From positions 1-8,504 of the forward strand of contig CAAGRO010000126.1 of the NCBI GenBank assembly GCA_900772695.1: a stretch of 8,504 nt of DNA. Direction: 5' to 3'. This document shows positions 6,242-8,504 of the stretch, one piece after another; position 1 is the stretch's first letter, and the number at the start of each line of letters is the position of its first letter. The notes under the pieces are model-generated. The model saw only the letters and a list, made by a program, of their open reading frames with translations, ran no database searches and was not told where the DNA came from. The position numbers were made by a program, and so were the translations under genes. This stretch comes from an uncultured Oribacterium sp. (lineage in GTDB: Bacteria > Bacillota > Clostridia > Lachnospirales > Lachnospiraceae).

Positions 6242-6277
6242 AATTAAAAGAGCAGGTACCATTCCGGTCACCTGCTC
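6242..6277 (-). terminator. Intrinsic terminator of the GIY-YIG gene
   Basis: GAGCAGGT (6250-6257) pairs with ACCTGCTC (6270-6277) over 8 bp with a 12-nt loop. On the minus strand the stem is followed by TTTTAATT (complement of 6242-6249). It begins 8 nt beyond the stop of the GIY-YIG gene and separates it from the next minus-strand gene, so the two are probably not one operon. Confidence 0.85.
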
Positions 6278-6285
6278 CCACATAA

Positions 6286-7194
6286 TCATATTCCCTTTCC
6301 GTCGTCCTCTTCCAGTGACTTCAGTGTCCTTCCATCTTTCGTTTTCCAGCTTGTAAGCCCATTTGCGCTCTTTCCGATCACAAACACTGCCGCAGAGGAT
6401 GGGCTCGTAAAAAATACATTTTCCAGAAGAACTCCGTTCTCGTCGACCCGAGCCGCATTTCTTTTCTCTTTAATCGTAGCAGAGACGGTATGATCAGCCG
6501 TAGGTGAAATATGACTTCCCTTGTAGACCACAAATCCATCTGAAGTCTGCTTACCATCTGCGATCACCGTTCCAACGTCCTTAATCATTCGTTCCAGGTG
6601 AAGTAGGGCGCCCTTTTCTGTCGGTTCTGACGACGGGCAAGCCTCTGCGGGCACTGGCTGATCGAGCGATTCGAACACCTTATGTCCCAGCGCCCCCATG
6701 ATCAGCTTCACATTATCGATGAATTCCTCCATCTCGCATTCTTTTTCTTCCGTAATATTGCCCATCGTCGGTTCGTTCGCATTTTTCACCTCATAACGTT
6801 GCGCCTGAAGAGCCATATTACAGAAACGATTTTCCAGATAGCTGATTTCCGTCGGCCCAAAGGTGTTGTTCGACGTGGTAAATGCGACCGCCTCCGTCCA
6901 GTAATCTTTATTCGGATTCAGCCTGTGCTCCTGAAGGCGATTCAGTATCCCCTCTCCGTTTTTTCTGGCACCCGCCTGACCGATATAAACCACATTCTTT
7001 CCCGTCGTATCCGACGTACCAAATAGAAAATACACACCACTCTGTTTCAGGTCCTCGCGATCCTTACACTTATCGATATCGATTCTTGGTATCTTATATG
7101 CAACCCCCGTCCAGTTCGCCAGCGTGCATTTCGCTCTCCCGTTCGGATCACCGTCCATCAAATACAGATTGATACTCTTTCCCCGCCGTGCCAT
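6286..7194 (-). CDS. GIY-YIG nuclease family protein with C-terminal DUF4357
   Basis: This 302-residue protein has an N-terminal lead (SINLYLMDGDPNGR, residues 7-20) and then a GIY-YIG fold. GVYFL (53-57) is the GIY strand and VVYIG (68-72) the YIG strand, followed by R86 in ILNRLQEH and the acidic pair E116 and E121 in TEISYLENRF. These are the expected catalytic positions for a metal-dependent single-strand cut, so the domain looks intact. After a Pro/Glu-rich linker (about 178-195), the C-terminal region FFTSPSSAAVFVIGKSANG with WKTKDGRTLKSL (261-294) matches the DUF4357 pattern, a small domain found in Clostridia proteins of this architecture. The start at 7194 is chosen because GGAGG (complement of 7200-7204) sits 5 nt upstream; the ATG at 7206 lacks such a site. 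It has its own terminator. The biological role is unknown. Related proteins are scattered in accessory regions, so defence or element maintenance is plausible. Confidence 0.85.
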   Translation of the reverse strand: MARRGKSINLYLMDGDPNGRAKCTLANWTGVAYKIPRIDIDKCKDREDLKQSGVYFLFGTSDTTGKNVVYIGQAGARKNGEGILNRLQEHRLNPNKDYWTEAVAFTTSNNTFGPTEISYLENRFCNMALQAQRYEVKNANEPTMGNITEEKECEMEEFIDNVKLIMGALGHKVFESLDQPVPAEACPSSEPTEKGALLHLERMIKDVGTVIADGKQTSDGFVVYKGSHISPTADHTVSATIKEKRNAARVDENGVLLENVFFTSPSSAAVFVIGKSANGLTSWKTKDGRTLKSLEEDDGKGI

Positions 7195-7397
7195 AAACGC
7201 CTCCATTTATCCATCATGAACATACTATGCGACTGCATCTGCGCTTTTCAGCATTCTGTCATAAGCGCGTCAGACTGTTCCCCCTAATCCACTCCAGGCG
7301 AAGTACATTCACTACAAGCATTCTCGGAAATCATTAAACTCTTCATCATAATACCACGTTTTATACTCCAGAAAAATATACTGTCACATCTTCACGG
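7195..7397. other. Intergenic region left of copy B, no gene supported
   Basis: This stretch must hold the promoter of the GIY-YIG gene, but I found no convincing -35/-10 pair. A minus-strand frame of 24 codons (7312-7383, reading EYKTWYYDEEFNDFRECL then stop) looks protein-like and could be a remnant. It is far too short to assign. At the right end ACATCTTCACGG occurs twice in tandem (7386-7397 and 7398-7409), with the second copy matching the end of the DUF2798 gene. Confidence 0.4.
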
Positions 7398-7691
7398 ACA
7401 TCTTCACGGAGAACTGACTTCCACTGTCGCCAATGCAGGCGGCTGTTTCTTATATCTCTTTGCTGTTTCTTATATCGCTTTGCCGAAAACTTCCGTCTAT
7501 CTTCCTTGTTCTTGCCCCGCTCGCGCTTCCGGCTTCGAACCTCGTGACACAATGGCTTGCCCCGGACAAAAAGGGCATTACTCTATTTCGCTATATCGCT
7601 CTTGCATTCAAAAAGGCATTACTTTTCTCAACTCTCGCCCATCTCTCACATCCATATTTTGCGCTTTTGACGCAATAGTCCACCTCCACGC

Positions 7692-7722
7692 AAAAGGGCA
7701 TTACCGAAAATAATGCCCTTTT
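7692..7722. repeat. Central hairpin of copy B
   Basis: AAAAGGGCATTA (7692-7703) pairs perfectly with TAATGCCCTTTT (7711-7722) around CCGAAAA. Relative to copy A one A-T pair of the stem has become G-C on both arms (G7696 with C7718; A4609 with T4631 in copy A), so pairing is preserved. Confidence 0.9.
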
Positions 7723-7760
7723 CTCTGCCATGCCTGTATTGCGTCACTTTTCCGAAAAAG

Positions 7761-7855
7761 ATAATGCCTTATTTTTTCATATCCATCTACTGCGAAAAAA
7801 CATAATGCCCATTTTTTCGGAAGCCCTCTATAGTAAATCTCGATAATGCCTTTTT
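7761..7855 (-). repeat. Tandem 41-bp repeat array, three units (copy B right arm)
   Basis: TAATG cores at 7762, 7803 and 7844 are exactly 41 bp apart. The unit at 7844 has the fullest consensus on the minus strand (AAAAAGGCATTATCGAGATT, then TACTATAGAGGG). One unit fewer than in copy A is present before the terminal TATTGCGTCA. Confidence 0.88.
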
Positions 7856-7876
7856 CCCTGCGTCCCACGTATTGCG

Positions 7877-8095
7877 TCAACTCAAGTAACACCTAATGTC
7901 CATGAGTATCATTTTGCTGAATTCGCGAAAATGAGTCACTCTGCAATACGTAAATAATAAATCGGTCATATGAGCACCGAGCACATCCTGCAGCAGCTGC
8001 ATCCAGTACATATGACAGTCCTGCTTCTCACCGCCACCCTTCCGCCAGCTGTTTATAAACTGCCGCGCCGCTTCTCTCTGCTCTGCATCTGTCAT
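7877..8095 (-). pseudogene. Truncated N-terminus of an MmeI-type DNA methyltransferase
   Basis: An intact start (ATG 8093-8095 with GAGGG 7 nt upstream) leads into MTDAEQREAARQFINSW, then GGGEKQDCHMYWMQLLQDVLG. This matches the N-terminal domain of MmeI/YeeA-like class I SAM-dependent DNA methyltransferases (type IIL restriction-modification), where an EKQ-x(4)-FW-x(2)-LL-x-DV-G pattern is typical. Recognisable similarity stops near residue 45 (about base 7960), where a full enzyme would run for 900 or more residues. The rest (LLFTYCRVTHFREFS and on) is unrelated, and the frame ends at TGA 7877-7879, which is the TGA of the copy B terminal motif TGACGCAATA. No methyltransferase or nuclease domain remains in the window. 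It is therefore a remnant cut by a rearrangement at the repeat boundary. A short expressed product cannot be excluded. Confidence 0.65.
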
Positions 8096-8197
8096 TTCAA
8101 AACCCTCATATAAAAACACGGAGCCGAAGCCCCATGATGTATCATCAGATAAGTTATATTTTAGCATAGAATGGAGGGAGACGAAGGGAATATATGG

Positions 8198-8222
8198 AAA
8201 AAGGCCGCCTCGCGGCGGCCTT
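8198..8222 (-). terminator. Intrinsic terminator of the minus-strand gene at the right edge
   Basis: AAGGCCGCC (8201-8209) pairs perfectly with GGCGGCCTT (8214-8222) over 9 bp around loop TCGC. On the minus strand it is followed by TTTTT (complement of 8198-8202) and lies 20 nt beyond the stop at 8243. Confidence 0.88.
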
Positions 8223-8242
8223 CAGTGATGCGAAATCTGTAT

Positions 8243-8503
8243 TTATGGTGTCGAAGTCTTAGGTGGAGTGATATCATACCAGGTTTTGCCTTCATCCGTC
8301 GACTCGTAGACATTCGTGGAGTTCACATACACTAACTTATCAACTGTAAAATTCGGTGCTGTTCCTGACAATGTATAATACGCGAATCCATCTTTGGTTT
8401 CTGTGGAACTCCCCTTATATTCATTGTTATAAAATGGGCTCTGCTCGTATGAGCATGGTTTTGGATCCCACTTATTAAAATCTTCTTTAAACGCCTCAGA
8501 GTC
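8243..8503 (-). CDS. C-terminal fragment of an unknown protein with one Asp-box motif, 5' partial
   Basis: An 86-codon frame is open from the right edge and ends with TAA at 8243-8245, just before a strong terminator, so this is the true end of a gene that starts outside the window. Residues 68-75 of the fragment (STDEGKTW) fit the Asp-box (BNR) pattern S-x-D-x-G-x-T-W, found in beta-hairpins of sialidases and many secreted or surface beta-propeller proteins. The rest (YYTLSGTAPNFTVDKLVYVN) looks like beta-strand-rich sequence rich in Thr, Ser, Asn and Tyr, consistent with an extracellular protein. Only one Asp-box is visible and no catalytic residues can be judged. I do not assign a function. 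It is separated from the methyltransferase remnant on the same strand by its own terminator. Confidence 0.7.
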   Translation of the reverse strand, partial: DSEAFKEDFNKWDPKPCSYEQSPFYNNEYKGSSTETKDGFAYYTLSGTAPNFTVDKLVYVNSTNVYESTDEGKTWYDITPPKTSTP

Positions 8504-8504
8504 G

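Larger units (their letters stand above)
7398..7879. repeat. Composite repeat, copy B
   Basis: This is a diverged direct copy of 4344-4833. The left end matches the last DUF2798 codons, then CTTCCAC.GTCGCCAATGCAGG and the rest of the drifted terminator. Core boundaries are TGACACAATG (7545-7554) and TATTGCGTCA (7870-7879), with inner TGACGCAATA at 7668-7677 and its inverse at 7737-7746. CATTA motifs lie at 7576, 7617 and 7699 on plus; TAATG motifs at 7711, 7762, 7803 and 7844 on minus. All four TGAC-to-CATTA distances are 31 bp. On the left arm the motif distances are 41 and 82 bp. A 20-bp unit, CTGTTTCTTATAT.., is tandemly duplicated at 7443-7462 and 7463-7482 and is single in copy A. Confidence 0.88.

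Noticed and set aside
7433..7713. Two overlapping plus-strand frames of 77-81 codons in copy B
   Set aside because: Both run through the repeat and its hairpin, have no ribosome site, and are not preserved in copy A.
4344..7879. Classical composite transposon
   Set aside because: No transposase is encoded in or between the repeats, and copy B includes part of a host gene, which fits duplication better than transposition.

Overview
The window looks like a chromosomal segment of a moderately GC-rich Firmicute, probably a gut-type Clostridia or Erysipelotrichia. This rests on the strong AAGGAGG-type ribosome binding sites, the coaB / ECF S-component / type III pantothenate kinase cluster, a butanol-dehydrogenase-type iron alcohol dehydrogenase, and a DUF2798 membrane protein of a form common in these groups. 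The species cannot be named from the sequence. It splits into a conserved metabolic left half and an accessory right half.

Left half (1-4400). The plus strand carries the end of coaB or coaBC (phosphopantothenoylcysteine synthesis), then an ECF-type S component best read as the pantothenate importer PanT, a long hairpin, and coaX (type III pantothenate kinase). Together these import pantothenate, phosphorylate it and add cysteine, the first steps of coenzyme A synthesis. A perfect 18-bp hairpin behind coaX serves as a two-way terminator with the convergent minus-strand alcohol dehydrogenase. Divergent from that gene is a four-helix DUF2798 protein with its own terminator.

Right half (4340-8504). 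This part is dominated by two diverged copies, about 3.05 kb apart and in direct orientation, of a non-coding composite repeat (about 4344-4833 and 7398-7879). Each copy is built from two short motifs, TGACGCAATA and AAAAAGGGCATTA, placed in mirror orientation around a central 12-bp hairpin. The two motifs sit 31 bp apart, and the second one recurs every 41 bp. Copy A has four right-arm 41-bp units and copy B has three. Homology of copy B reaches left into the last codons and terminator of the DUF2798 gene, so copy B looks like a segmental duplication of this locus.

Between the copies lie two minus-strand genes, separately transcribed and visibly less GC-rich than the left half: a GIY-YIG/DUF4357 nuclease-like protein and a PD-(D/E)XK-like protein. 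To the right of copy B is a short N-terminal remnant that looks like an MmeI-type DNA methyltransferase, running into the terminal motif of copy B. A terminator and the C-terminal end of an unknown protein with one Asp-box motif follow. Together these suggest an exchangeable accessory, possibly defence-related, locus bounded by a repeat family I do not recognise.
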